64,000 nucleotides of DNA, from the NCBI RefSeq assembly GCF_000513895.2, contig NZ_CP165782.1, positions 3,148,501 to 3,212,500 of the forward strand, in the 5' to 3' direction. Source of the stretch: Ensifer sp. WSM1721 (lineage in GTDB: Bacteria; Pseudomonadota; Alphaproteobacteria; Rhizobiales; Rhizobiaceae). The position numbers and the translations under genes are program-made. The notes under the pieces were generated by a model, which was not told the DNA's origin, ran no database searches, and saw only the letters and a list, made by a program, of their open reading frames with translations. Each line of letters starts with the position of its first letter. The first letter of the stretch is position 1. Below are positions 57,701-64,000 of this stretch, piece by piece.

Positions 57701-58207
57701 CCAGGAAGCCTTCAGCATTACCGGATAGCCGATCTCCTCGGCGAGGCGTGCGATCTCCACCGGATCGTCCGGCAGCGGATCGGTCGCCGGCACGACCGGC
57801 ACGCCGATCGAGATCGCCAGGTTACGGGCCGCCACCTTGTTGCCGAGCTGGCGCATCGTCTCCGGCTTCGGGCCGATGAAGGTGATGCCGTTCTGAGCAC
57901 AGGCCTCGGCGAATTCTGGGCTTTCCGACAGAAGACCGTAGCCCGGATGGATGGCGTCGGCGCCCGAGAGCTTGGCGACGCGGATCACCTCGTCGATCGA
58001 CAGATAGCTTTCAATCGGTCCGAGGTCGCGGGCAAGATGCGGACCGCGCCCGACCTGGTAACTCTCGTCCGCCTTGAAGCGGTGGAGCGCCAGCTTGTCC
58101 TCCTCAGCCCATATCGCGACCGTCTTAAGCCCCAGCTCATTGGCCGCGCGGAAGACGCGGATGGCGATTTCGGAACGGTTGGCAACAAGGATCTTTGAGA
58201 TGGACAA
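54749..58207 (-). CDS. pyc: Pyruvate carboxylase
   Basis: 1152 residues, single-chain. It makes oxaloacetate from pyruvate, bicarbonate and ATP to refill the TCA cycle. The biotin carboxylase domain (about 1-450) has Gly-Gly-Gly-Gly-Arg-Gly-Met and Glu-Val-Asn/Val-Asn-Pro-Arg-Ile-Gln-Val-Glu-His. The carboxyltransferase domain (about 540-830) has Thr-Thr-Met-Arg-Asp-Gly-His-Gln-Ser and Val-Lys-Asp-Met-Ala-Gly. The biotinyl domain carries Ala-Met-Lys-Met with biotin-Lys1117. The length and order are normal. Located beside expR, as in S. meliloti. Confidence 0.98.
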   Translation of the reverse strand: MSISKILVANRSEIAIRVFRAANELGLKTVAIWAEEDKLALHRFKADESYQVGRGPHLARDLGPIESYLSIDEVIRVAKLSGADAIHPGYGLLSESPEFAEACAQNGITFIGPKPETMRQLGNKVAARNLAISIGVPVVPATDPLPDDPVEIARLAEEIGYPVMLKASWGGGGRGMRAIRDPKDLIREVTEAKREAKAAFGKDEVYLEKLVERARHVESQILGDTHGNVVHLFERDCSIQRRNQKVVERAPAPYLTDAQRQELADYSLKIAKATNYIGAGTVEYLMDSDTGKFYFIEVNPRIQVEHTVTEQVTGIDIVKAQIHILDGFAIGTPESGVPRQEDIRLNGHALQCRITTEDPEQNFIPDYGRITAYRGATGFGIRLDGGTAYSGAVITRYYDPLLEKVTAWAPNPQEAIQRMIRALREFRIRGVATNLTFLEAIIRHPKFQDNSYTTRFIDTTPELFQQVKRQDRATKLLTYLADVTVNGHPEVKGRPKPSNDIAPPVVPFIGGEVKPGTKQLLDQLGPKKFAEWVKAQPEVLLTDTTMRDGHQSLLATRMRTYDVAQIAGTYARALPNLFSLECWGGATFDVSMRFLTEDPWERLAMVREGAPNLLLQMLLRGANGVGYKNYPDNVVKYFVRQAAKGGIDVFRVFDCLNWVENMRVSMDAVAQENKICEAAICYTGDILSSARPKYDLKYYTALAAELEKAGAHIIAVKDMAGLLKPAAARVLFKALKESTDLPIHFHTHDTSGIAAATVLAAVESGVDVVDAAMDALSGNTSQPCLGSIVEALRGSERDPGLDPEWIRRISFYWEAVRHQYAAFESDLKGPASEVYLHEMPGGQFTNLKEQARSLGLETRWHEVAQAYADANRMFGDIVKVTPSSKVVGDMALMMVSQDLTVADVENPTKDIAFPESVVSMLKGDLGQPPGGWPEALQKKALKGETAYTVRPGSLLEDADLDHERKTIEAKLSRKVDDFEFASYLMYPKVFTDYAVACETYGPVSVLPTPAYFYGMAPGEELFAEIEKGKTLVILNQAQGEIDEKGMVKMFFELNGQPRSIKVPDRNRGAATAIRRKAEPGNAAHLGAPMPGVISTVAAVTGQPVKAGDVLLSIEAMKMETALHAEKDGVIAEVLVRAGDQIDAKDLLIVFGG

Positions 58208-58337
58208 GTCGGACTCCTCAATAGACTTGAAACGCGGGAATGCTGCACCCGCGAAAAGAACTATTAGCGAGTCAAGGAATGAAGTGCAATTTCAGATGCG
58301 ACACCGAACCTAGCCCATTCGGTCAGGCTACTATCCT

Positions 58338-59078
58338 TTAGGAAATCAGCCCCAACCGGAACGCGATCGCCACGACGTGGTGACGGTTCTTGGCTTTCAG
58401 CTTTTCCTGGATGCCGTTCATGTACCAGTCGACAGTGTGGCTCGAAATGTCGAGGACTTTGCCGATGTCGTTCGAGGTCATCCCGTCGGCGAGATAATTC
58501 AGCGCCTCCATTTCGCGCCGCGTCATCTGCACTTCGACGCGCGAGACGAGGCCGGCCATAATCTCCGGATCGGTGAGCTCGAGCAGCTTCCAGAACAAAC
58601 GCTTGGCGATCGCATCGAAGAGGCTCAGTTCCACCGGGCTGAGATCAACCACCCGGCCGCCGACCGTCAGGTTGCCCATGAGCCCGCGCCGGCCGTGCAC
58701 CGGAAAGATATAGCCGTCGAAGAGACCGTGGTTGCGCGCCTCGATCATCATGCTTTCCATGCGCTTGCGGTGCGGGTCCGAGCGGAAAGCGGCCAGCGTG
58801 TCGCGCCAGCGGAAACCACGCTGGGCGTGGCCGAGATAGCGGATCGTCGGATCGATGACGACGTATTTCTTACGGATATAGATTTGCGGCCAGCCTTCCG
58901 GCCAGCGACCGGCGAGAAGCAGACGCAGCGGGTTCTCGTGCGGTTTCGGCTGACGCACGACGCCATAGAAGTCGAAGCCGCAGCGGTCGAGCAGGCGCTC
59001 GAACTCGGGCAGTATCTCCTCGCGCGTCTTCATCTCCTCGAGAAGCGCCAGAAACTGTACGAGCAACGTAATATTCAT
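58338..59078 (-). CDS. expR: LuxR-type quorum-sensing regulator ExpR (intact)
   Basis: 246 residues. The N-terminal autoinducer domain (about 20-160) has the conserved Trp-Pro/Tyr-Ile/Val-Ile-Asp-Pro-Thr and Gly-Phe-Arg-Trp residues of AHL binding. The C-terminal LuxR HTH (about 180-240) has Met-Thr-Arg-Arg-Glu-Met-Glu-Ala-Leu, Thr-Ser-Asn-Asp-Ile-Gly-Lys-Val-Leu-Asp-Ile-Ser and Val-Asp-Trp-Tyr-Met. Location between pyc and ndvA and similarity identify ExpR, the regulator of exopolysaccharide II, succinoglycan and motility with the SinI signal. No IS element interrupts it, unlike strain Rm1021. There is no adjacent synthase, so it is a solo receptor here. AAGG precedes the ATG. Confidence 0.92.
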   Translation of the reverse strand: MNITLLVQFLALLEEMKTREEILPEFERLLDRCGFDFYGVVRQPKPHENPLRLLLAGRWPEGWPQIYIRKKYVVIDPTIRYLGHAQRGFRWRDTLAAFRSDPHRKRMESMMIEARNHGLFDGYIFPVHGRRGLMGNLTVGGRVVDLSPVELSLFDAIAKRLFWKLLELTDPEIMAGLVSRVEVQMTRREMEALNYLADGMTSNDIGKVLDISSHTVDWYMNGIQEKLKAKNRHHVVAIAFRLGLIS

Positions 59079-59454
59079 GAAACACCTTCAGATCGGAACG
59101 CGCGGCACAACGCTTCATAGCCACATGAACGCGCCGTTCAGAAGCCATTCATGTTGCAACCGCGATAATTCTTCATATCACGCCCGGTCTTGCAGGGAAC
59201 CTGCAAAAACTCGGAGTCGAGACGCCAAGATAGCGAACGATGGATCATCCCGCCAACCCTCCCATGGCACCGATGATCCGGCCGCCTGACCCGTCCCGCC
59301 TCCGAATTTTTTTTAGGAGAACGCAGAGACCGTCACACGCGGCTTTGTCGGCCCGCAGGGGTGGAAGAAATGCCATCGCTGCCGTCTGCAGAGGCGCAAC
59401 GCAGCCGCATCGCGTTGTTGCGGCACCAATCCGATGCCCAGAAGGGGTGAGACA
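59079..59454. other. expR/ndvA divergent control region
   Basis: 376 bases with no gene. It holds both promoters and a perfect 17-base palindrome (listed separately). An A/T-rich run (GAATTTTTTTTAGGAG) lies near 59308-59322. No lux-type box of standard 18-20 base form was found besides the palindrome. Confidence 0.55.
59190..59206. promoter_or_regulatory. Perfect 7-3-7 palindrome, candidate operator
   Basis: TTGCAGG-GAA-CCTGCAA, 112 bases upstream of the expR start and 248 bases upstream of ndvA. The arms are exact inverse complements. The size fits a dimeric regulator site such as a LuxR-type protein; whether ExpR binds it is unknown. Confidence 0.55.
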
Positions 59455-61212
59455 GTGTCTTTATTCCAAGTGTATGCAAGAGCGCTTCAGTATCTTGCTG
59501 TTCACAAACTCCGCGTCGGTGCGATCGTCGTCGCCAATATCGTCTTGGCCGTCATCACGATCGCCGAGCCGATTCTGTTCGGTCGCATCATCGATGCAAT
59601 CTCATCACAAAAGGACGTCGCGCCGATGCTGCTCATGTGGGCGGGCTTCGGCGTCTTCAACACGGTCGCATTCGTTCTCGTCTCCCGCGAGGCCGATCGC
59701 TTGGCGCATGGCCGCCGGGCGACGCTCCTGACCGAGGCCTTCGGCCGGATCGTCTCGATGCCGCTTTCCTGGCATAGTCAGCGCGGCACGTCGCACGCGC
59801 TGCACACGCTGCTGCGTGCCTGCGAGACCCTCTTCGGCCTCTGGCTCGAATTCATGCGGCAGCACCTCGCGACCGCGGTGGCCCTCGCCCTCCTGGTGCC
59901 GACCGCCTTCGCGATGGACGTCCGCCTGTCGCTCGTGCTCGTCGTGCTCGGCGCGGCCTATGTGCTGATCAGCAAGGCCGTGATGAACCGCACGAAGGAC
60001 GGCCAGGCCTCCGTCGAGAACCACTACCATACGGTCTTCTCCCACGTCTCGGACGCGATCAGCAACGTTTCCGTGGTGCACAGCTACAACCGCATCGAGG
60101 CGGAAACCCGGGAACTCAAGAAGTTCACCGAGCGGCTGCTCTCGGCGCAATTTCCGGTGCTCGACTGGTGGGCGCTGGCGAGCGCGCTCAACCGCATGGC
60201 CTCGACCATCTCGATGATGGCGATCCTCGTCATCGGCACCATCCTGGTGCAGCGCGGCGAGCTCGGCGTCGGCGAGGTGATCGCATTCATCGGCTTCGCG
60301 AACCTGCTGATCGGTCGTCTCGACCAGATGAAGGCCTTCGCGACGCAGATCTTCGAAGCGCGCGCCAAGCTCGAGGATTTCTACCAGCTCGAGGATTCGG
60401 TACGCGAACGCGAGGAGCCGGCCGGCGCCAAGGAACTGACCGGCGTAGTCGGCGAAGTGGAATTCCGCGACGTCTCCTTCGACTTCGCCAACTCCGCTCA
60501 GGGCGTGCGCAACGTCTCCTTCAAGGCCAAGGCCGGCCAGACGATTGCCATCGTCGGTCCGACCGGCGCCGGCAAGACGACGCTCGTCAACCTCCTGCAG
60601 CGGGTACACGAGCCGAAGCACGGCCAGATCCTGATCGACGGCGTCGACATCTCGACCGTCACCCGCAAGTCGTTGCGCCGCTCGATCGCGACCGTCTTCC
60701 AGGATGCCGGCCTGATGAACCGCTCGATCGGCGACAACATCCGGCTTGGACGCGAGAACGCCTCGCTCGACGAGGTGATGGCGGCCGCGGAAGCCGCAGC
60801 CGCGAGCGACTTCATCGAAGGCCGCCTCAACGGCTACGACACGATGGTCGGCGAGCGCGGCAACCGGCTCTCGGGCGGCGAACGCCAGCGCGTCGCCATC
60901 GCCCGCGCCATCCTCAAGAATGCGCCGATCCTCGTCCTCGACGAGGCGACCAGTGCGCTCGACGTCGAGACGGAGGCGCGTGTCAAGGAAGCGATCGATG
61001 CGCTGCGCAAGGACCGCACGACCTTCATCATCGCCCACCGCCTTTCGACGGTGCGCGAGGCCGATCTGGTGATCTTCATGGATCACGGCCGGATCGTCGA
61101 AATGGGCGGCTTCAACGAGCTCAGCCACAGCAACGGCCGCTTCGCCGCGCTGCTGAGGGCAAGCGGGATCCTCACGGATGAGGATGTCCGCAAGAGCCAC
61201 ACGGCGGCTTGA
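59455..61212 (+). CDS. ndvA: Cyclic beta-1,2-glucan exporter NdvA
   Basis: 585 residues. Six membrane segments (about 1-300) and one ABC domain: Walker A GPTGAGKT, signature Leu-Ser-Gly-Gly-Glu-Arg-Gln-Arg, Walker B Leu-Val-Leu-Asp-Glu-Ala-Thr-Ser-Ala-Leu-Asp. This is the NdvA/ChvA exporter that moves cyclic glucan into the periplasm; mutants of Sinorhizobium form empty nodules and adapt poorly to low osmolarity. The GTG at 59455 has AAGGGG eight bases upstream and gives Met-Ser-Leu-Phe-Gln-Val-Tyr-Ala-Arg; an ATG at 59434 is in frame. It has its own terminator. Confidence 0.96.
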   Translation: MSLFQVYARALQYLAVHKLRVGAIVVANIVLAVITIAEPILFGRIIDAISSQKDVAPMLLMWAGFGVFNTVAFVLVSREADRLAHGRRATLLTEAFGRIVSMPLSWHSQRGTSHALHTLLRACETLFGLWLEFMRQHLATAVALALLVPTAFAMDVRLSLVLVVLGAAYVLISKAVMNRTKDGQASVENHYHTVFSHVSDAISNVSVVHSYNRIEAETRELKKFTERLLSAQFPVLDWWALASALNRMASTISMMAILVIGTILVQRGELGVGEVIAFIGFANLLIGRLDQMKAFATQIFEARAKLEDFYQLEDSVREREEPAGAKELTGVVGEVEFRDVSFDFANSAQGVRNVSFKAKAGQTIAIVGPTGAGKTTLVNLLQRVHEPKHGQILIDGVDISTVTRKSLRRSIATVFQDAGLMNRSIGDNIRLGRENASLDEVMAAAEAAAASDFIEGRLNGYDTMVGERGNRLSGGERQRVAIARAILKNAPILVLDEATSALDVETEARVKEAIDALRKDRTTFIIAHRLSTVREADLVIFMDHGRIVEMGGFNELSHSNGRFAALLRASGILTDEDVRKSHTAA

Positions 61213-61237
61213 TATCAGCAGCAGTTACACGATTAAG

Positions 61238-61268
61238 TGCCCCGGACGTCCCCGGGGCATTTTCTTTT
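61238..61268 (+). terminator. Rho-independent terminator of ndvA
   Basis: TGCCCCGG (61238-61245) pairs perfectly with CCGGGGCA (61252-61259), six-base loop, then TTTTCTTTT. 25 bases after the stop. Confidence 0.93.
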
Positions 61269-61300
61269 GAGGCAACGCTGTTCGCAGTGGGGGCGTCTCA

Positions 61301-61400
61301 CTACAGCGCGTGCGTCTTTTCAGACGCACAAAGGACGCTGTAGCACTTCGAATTGCTGCATGTTTCCTTAAATCGGGTACGATTTAAGGAAACATGCAGT
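61301..61400 (-). repeat. RIME-like repeat between ndvA and the nitrilase gene
   Basis: Reversed copy of the 35831-35935 element: GTGCGTCTTTTCAGACGCAC with CTACAGCGC ahead, then TGCATGTTTCCTTAAATC ... GATTTAAGGAAACATGCA, whose arms are an exact match. It fills the convergent gap. Confidence 0.88.
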
Positions 61401-61411
61401 AGCGAGAGGAA

Positions 61412-62248
61412 TCAATAGCCGCCTCTGTCGAGGCTCCTCGGATCGTCGATCATCTTTTCCCGGTAAATGTCTCCCTGCCGTGCCCTGGCACGCCAGGGAC
61501 GGGCCTTTTGAAGCGGGATTTCGTAAACCGGATCACCTCGGTCGAGCGTCGCGACCGCCAGGCTGGCCCCGCATGACTCCGAGCATCGGCCGATCCACCG
61601 CCCATCGGGGCCGATCACCCCGCCGGTACCCTCGTGGGCAGCCTGTCCCGGCGTCGCTGCGATTATCCAAAGGCAGTTCAGCCCGGCATGCGCCTGCAGC
61701 GCGATTTGGAAGTGTGGGGGAATGCCATACGAGGAAAACAGAACCGCATCGGCACCGAGACGCTCGTACTCGGCGAATATCTCCGGAAATTGGCTCTCGA
61801 TGCACAGCGCGCACCCGAAGCGATAACCATCGATATCGACCGTGATCGGCTGCAGTCCTGGCGAATACCAGCCGCCGAGCTCGCTGTTCGAGAGATATCT
61901 CTTGTCGTATCTTGTCAGCAAGCTTCCATCGTCCGCAAAGACGTAGAGGCTGTTGTGTGGCGGATGAGACCCGGAGAGTCTATGCGCAGCGCCGACGACG
62001 GCGAACATACGAAATCGCCCACAAGCCTCGGCTATGGACCGGAGCTCGGCTTCCTGCCGATCCCAATCGAAGTCCCGCCAGCGCTCAGGGCTTCCTATTT
62101 GTGCCTTGCCATAGCCCGACAGCGCGCCTTCGCAGAAGACGATCAAGCGCGCGCCCTGCTGTGCCGCGCTCCTGATCATCTCGCGTATCGCCGTGGCGTT
62201 TACCGGTATCTCCCGCGAAACGGGTGTCTGTGCCGTCGCTACTTTCAA
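61412..62248 (-). CDS. Carbon-nitrogen hydrolase (nitrilase superfamily)
   Basis: 278 residues. The catalytic triad is visible: Glu40 in Phe-Cys-Glu-Gly-Ala-Leu-Ser-Gly-Tyr, Lys116 in Arg-Tyr-Asp-Lys-Arg-Tyr-Leu, Cys149 in Ala-Leu-Cys-Ile-Glu-Ser-Gln-Phe-Pro-Glu. A Gly-Thr-Gly-Gly-Val-Ile-Gly-Pro-Asp-Gly segment follows. It hydrolyses an amide or nitrile; the substrate is unknown. It lies between ndvA and opgC, separated from both by palindromic repeats, so a role in glucan modification is not shown. Confidence 0.87.
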   Translation of the reverse strand: MKVATAQTPVSREIPVNATAIREMIRSAAQQGARLIVFCEGALSGYGKAQIGSPERWRDFDWDRQEAELRSIAEACGRFRMFAVVGAAHRLSGSHPPHNSLYVFADDGSLLTRYDKRYLSNSELGGWYSPGLQPITVDIDGYRFGCALCIESQFPEIFAEYERLGADAVLFSSYGIPPHFQIALQAHAGLNCLWIIAATPGQAAHEGTGGVIGPDGRWIGRCSESCGASLAVATLDRGDPVYEIPLQKARPWRARARQGDIYREKMIDDPRSLDRGGY

Positions 62249-62294
62249 CGGATGCGCCCCTCGGTGTCACGAATCAAGCAATCGCCGACACATC

Positions 62295-62361
62295 CTACAC
62301 CGTTGCGGGTCTTATCAGACGCGCAACGGTTGCTGTAGCACTTTCAATTGCTTCATGTTTC
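62295..62361 (-). repeat. Degraded RIME-like repeat at the 3' end of opgC
   Basis: CTACACCGTTGCGGGTCTTATCAGACGCGCAACGG...GCTGTAGCAC...TTGCTTCATGTTT: the element of 61301-61400 with its outer part worn down. The opgC stop codon lies exactly at its edge (62360-62362). Confidence 0.75.
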
Positions 62362-63517
62362 ACGCAACTCTGAGCGGCTTGGTGACCGACACCTCCTTCA
62401 GCCATTCGAGATAATAGGCGTAGACGAAGTGCAGCCCGATGCCGCCGAGGACGAAGAGCGAGCCGATGATCGGGTTCTTGCCGGTGACGAAAAGCAGTAC
62501 CTGTCCGGCCATGGCGAGAATGGTTCCGAAGATGAAGACCGCCAGCGAATGCCGGCCGATCATCACCAGCGGGTGATTGGTCTCGAGCCGGGTCAGCCGG
62601 CTGACGGCGGGAACGATGGCCAGCAGATAGGCGAGCGCCAGCACGTGCAGCAGCCGTGTCAGCGACAGAAAGGTCTTGTCGAAGCCGGTGAGCACCGCGG
62701 GCAAGCCGAAGGAAAGGTCGATGCTCCACCAGGAGAACAGCACCCACGCGCCTGAGATCAGCAGATAGGCGGTGGAAAGCCCGATGAGCCAAGAGCTTCG
62801 CGGCAGGCGGCCGCCCCGGCGCACATGGCTCATGCACAAGATGCCGATCACGAAAAGGAACTGCCAGGACCAGGGATTGAGGAACCAGTAGCCCTCGTCG
62901 AGGAAATTGTACGGGACCAGCATGAAGCAGCCGGCGCCAAGCCAGAGCGCCGCCGACAGCGCAAACAGAAGGCGGGGGCTCGCTGCATTCAGCCAGAGGA
63001 TGCCCGGCAGCATGAGGAACAGCACCGCATACATTGAAAGAATGTTGTTGTAGCCGAGTTGATGGCCGAGAAGCACCATGGCGACGATGCCCTGTTCCGC
63101 CTGGTCGACAATCGGGCGAATGTTGATTTCGCCGATCAGATCCTGGCGGCCGAAATAGAGAGCACCGCCGGCGAAGATCGCGAGCGTCACGACGCTGGTC
63201 ATGATATGCGCGACATAGAGCGTGAGCGCGCGGCGCCATATCTTCAGCGTGAGCGCGAGACGCGCGCCATTCACGAACTTGCCCGCATAGGCCACTCCGA
63301 CCGACAGGCCGGAGATCAGCACGAAGGCCTCGGCCGAATCGGAGAACCCGATGTTCTTGTGCGTCAGATATTCGAGATATTGGCCGGGCACATGGTTGAC
63401 GAAGATGGTCAACAGGCAGAGTGCTCGGAAAACGTCAAGGCGTGTATCGCGATCCGTTGGAACCGCGTGGGCGACCTTGACCTGATCGTTGCCGGTCCCA
63501 AAAGTCTTTTGCAGCAT
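62360..63517 (-). CDS. opgC: OpgC-domain acyltransferase (glucan succinyl transferase)
   Basis: 385 residues with about ten membrane segments. N-terminal Arg-Asp-Thr-Arg-Leu-Asp-Val-Phe-Arg-Ala-Leu-Cys-Leu-Leu, then Phe-Val-Asn-His-Val-Pro-Gly, and Phe-Ser-Asp-Ser-Ala-Glu-Ala-Phe-Val-Leu-Ile-Ser-Gly match the OpgC family, which transfers succinyl groups to periplasmic glucans. The next upstream gene is an ndvB-like glucan synthase and ndvA is nearby, which supports succinylation of cyclic glucan. The only start is an ATG at 63517 with a weak ribosome-binding site. Confidence 0.9.
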   Translation of the reverse strand: MLQKTFGTGNDQVKVAHAVPTDRDTRLDVFRALCLLTIFVNHVPGQYLEYLTHKNIGFSDSAEAFVLISGLSVGVAYAGKFVNGARLALTLKIWRRALTLYVAHIMTSVVTLAIFAGGALYFGRQDLIGEINIRPIVDQAEQGIVAMVLLGHQLGYNNILSMYAVLFLMLPGILWLNAASPRLLFALSAALWLGAGCFMLVPYNFLDEGYWFLNPWSWQFLFVIGILCMSHVRRGGRLPRSSWLIGLSTAYLLISGAWVLFSWWSIDLSFGLPAVLTGFDKTFLSLTRLLHVLALAYLLAIVPAVSRLTRLETNHPLVMIGRHSLAVFIFGTILAMAGQVLLFVTGKNPIIGSLFVLGGIGLHFVYAYYLEWLKEVSVTKPLRVA

Positions 63518-63647
63518 GCGGTTGATATCCGGGATTTGGCGCCCCGCCCCACCCCTTGTTGAAACCGGACGCGTCCGGAATTCCCGGCAGCATCGATGAA
63601 GGCGCTGTCCCCGAGGGGATCACGCCGCCGCAATTGAAGGCAAAGAA

Positions 63648-63682
63648 GAACCGGCCTCGCACGTTCGGTACAAAGCCGGTTC
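63648..63682 (-). terminator. Terminator-like hairpin after the ndvB-like gene
   Basis: GAACCGGC (63648-63655) and GCCGGTTC (63675-63682) pair perfectly with a 19-base loop. On the minus strand the stem is followed by TTCTTTG. The T tract is weak. Confidence 0.4.
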
Positions 63683-63701
63683 CTTCCATCAAATCCGGCG
63701 G

Positions 63702-64000
63702 TTACAGCAAAACCCCTTCATGCGCGTTTTTTGTGACACTATTATTTACGCTGACGACCGGCTCACCACTTTTTGAATCGCGGCTGACGGAAATCCGGTG
63801 CGTCGTGCCGTTCACCCGCACCTCGGCCGAATAGCCCGCCCAATCGGCCGGCAGGACGGGCCGGATCGCCAGCCTGTCGCCCCGCTTGCGGATGCCGAGG
63901 ATGCCCTCGACGCCGGCGCGATAGAGCCATCCGGCCGAGCCCGTATACCAGGTCCAACCGCCGCGGCCGGCAAGCGCGCCTTCGCCGTAGATATCGGCGG
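63702..64000 (-). CDS. ndvB: Cyclic beta-1,2-glucan synthetase NdvB-like, C-terminal end (cut by window edge)
   Basis: The frame is open from the window edge to a TAA at 63702-63704, 98 residues. It reads Gly-Arg-Gly-Gly-Trp-Thr-Trp-Tyr-Thr-Gly-Ser-Ala-Gly-Trp and then Arg-Ala-Gly-Val-Glu-Gly-Ile-Leu-Gly-Ile-Arg, a signature of the GH94 phosphorylase domain at the end of NdvB/ChvB. The adjacent opgC and ndvA support NdvB. Other GH94 enzymes share this motif, so the identity is likely but not proven. Gene continues beyond 64000. Confidence 0.85.
   Translation of the reverse strand, partial: ADIYGEGALAGRGGWTWYTGSAGWLYRAGVEGILGIRKRGDRLAIRPVLPADWAGYSAEVRVNGTTHRISVSRDSKSGEPVVSVNNSVTKNAHEGVLL

Noticed and set aside
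56555..58198. Long open frame antisense to pyc, and similar ones opposite ispG, ndvA, ffh and the MFS gene
   Set aside because: Each is a shadow of a clearly conserved gene and has Arg/Asp/Glu/His-rich composition without recognisable domains.

Overview
This is a GC-rich window from an alphaproteobacterial chromosome, almost certainly Sinorhizobium (Ensifer). The assignment rests on gene content and order: intact expR beside pyc and ndvA, rpoH2 next to carD, phaR (aniA) divergent from phaAB, the ccm-ftsY-dapF-ffh-rpsP-rimM-trmD-rplS core block, and many short palindromic intergenic elements of the kind known from Rhizobiaceae (RIME-like). No tRNA, rRNA, CRISPR array, insertion sequence, phage or plasmid gene was seen, so this is core chromosome and not an island.

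Layout. 0-8 kb: an acetyltransferase tail, DUF2794 and DUF1223 proteins, aconitase (acnA), then the divergent cytochrome c maturation set ccmA-ccmB-ccmC-ccmD-ccmG. 8-15 kb, minus strand: dapF, mtaB, ftsY, the septation protein gene and a DUF2585 membrane protein; also a metallo-beta-lactamase-fold hydrolase and a MarR regulator. 15-21 kb: ffh, chorismate mutase, rpsP, rimM, trmD, then rplS, which an opposite-strand TauE/SafE gene separates from trmD. 21-30 kb: an amino-acid binding protein and permease without an ATPase gene, an ABC-F ATPase, and a thiamine block made of thiamine pyrophosphokinase plus a TPP riboswitch ahead of thiB-thiP-thiQ. 30-39 kb: an M48 lipoprotein protease, ispA-hisC, mtgA, a glutathione transferase, rpmF, and the polyhydroxybutyrate genes phaR/phaA-phaB. 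39-46 kb: a Suv3-like helicase, an S4-domain protein, fdxA, carD and rpoH2 with an upstream RpoE2-type promoter. 46-54 kb: a LysE-type exporter, a cupin protein, a decayed alcohol dehydrogenase, ispG, a DeoR-VOC-MFS operon and a complete polar amino-acid ABC importer. 54-64 kb: pyruvate carboxylase, expR, and a cyclic beta-glucan locus (ndvA, a nitrilase-family gene, opgC and the C-terminal end of an ndvB-like gene).

Two observations stand out. First, the 592-base gap between phaB and the helicase holds 14 GANTC (CcrM methylation) sites within 251 bases, a density comparable to GATC in E. coli oriC. Second, short palindromic repeats have invaded genes as well as spacers: four copies lie in frame in the N-terminal domain of ftsY, next to a perfect 45-base tandem duplication; one copy supplies the C-terminal tail of trmD; others split the ccm operon, the rpsP/rimM junction and a transporter operon.

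All calls come from reading the sequence by eye. Gene names rest on motif and family recognition from memory, and no database search was run.
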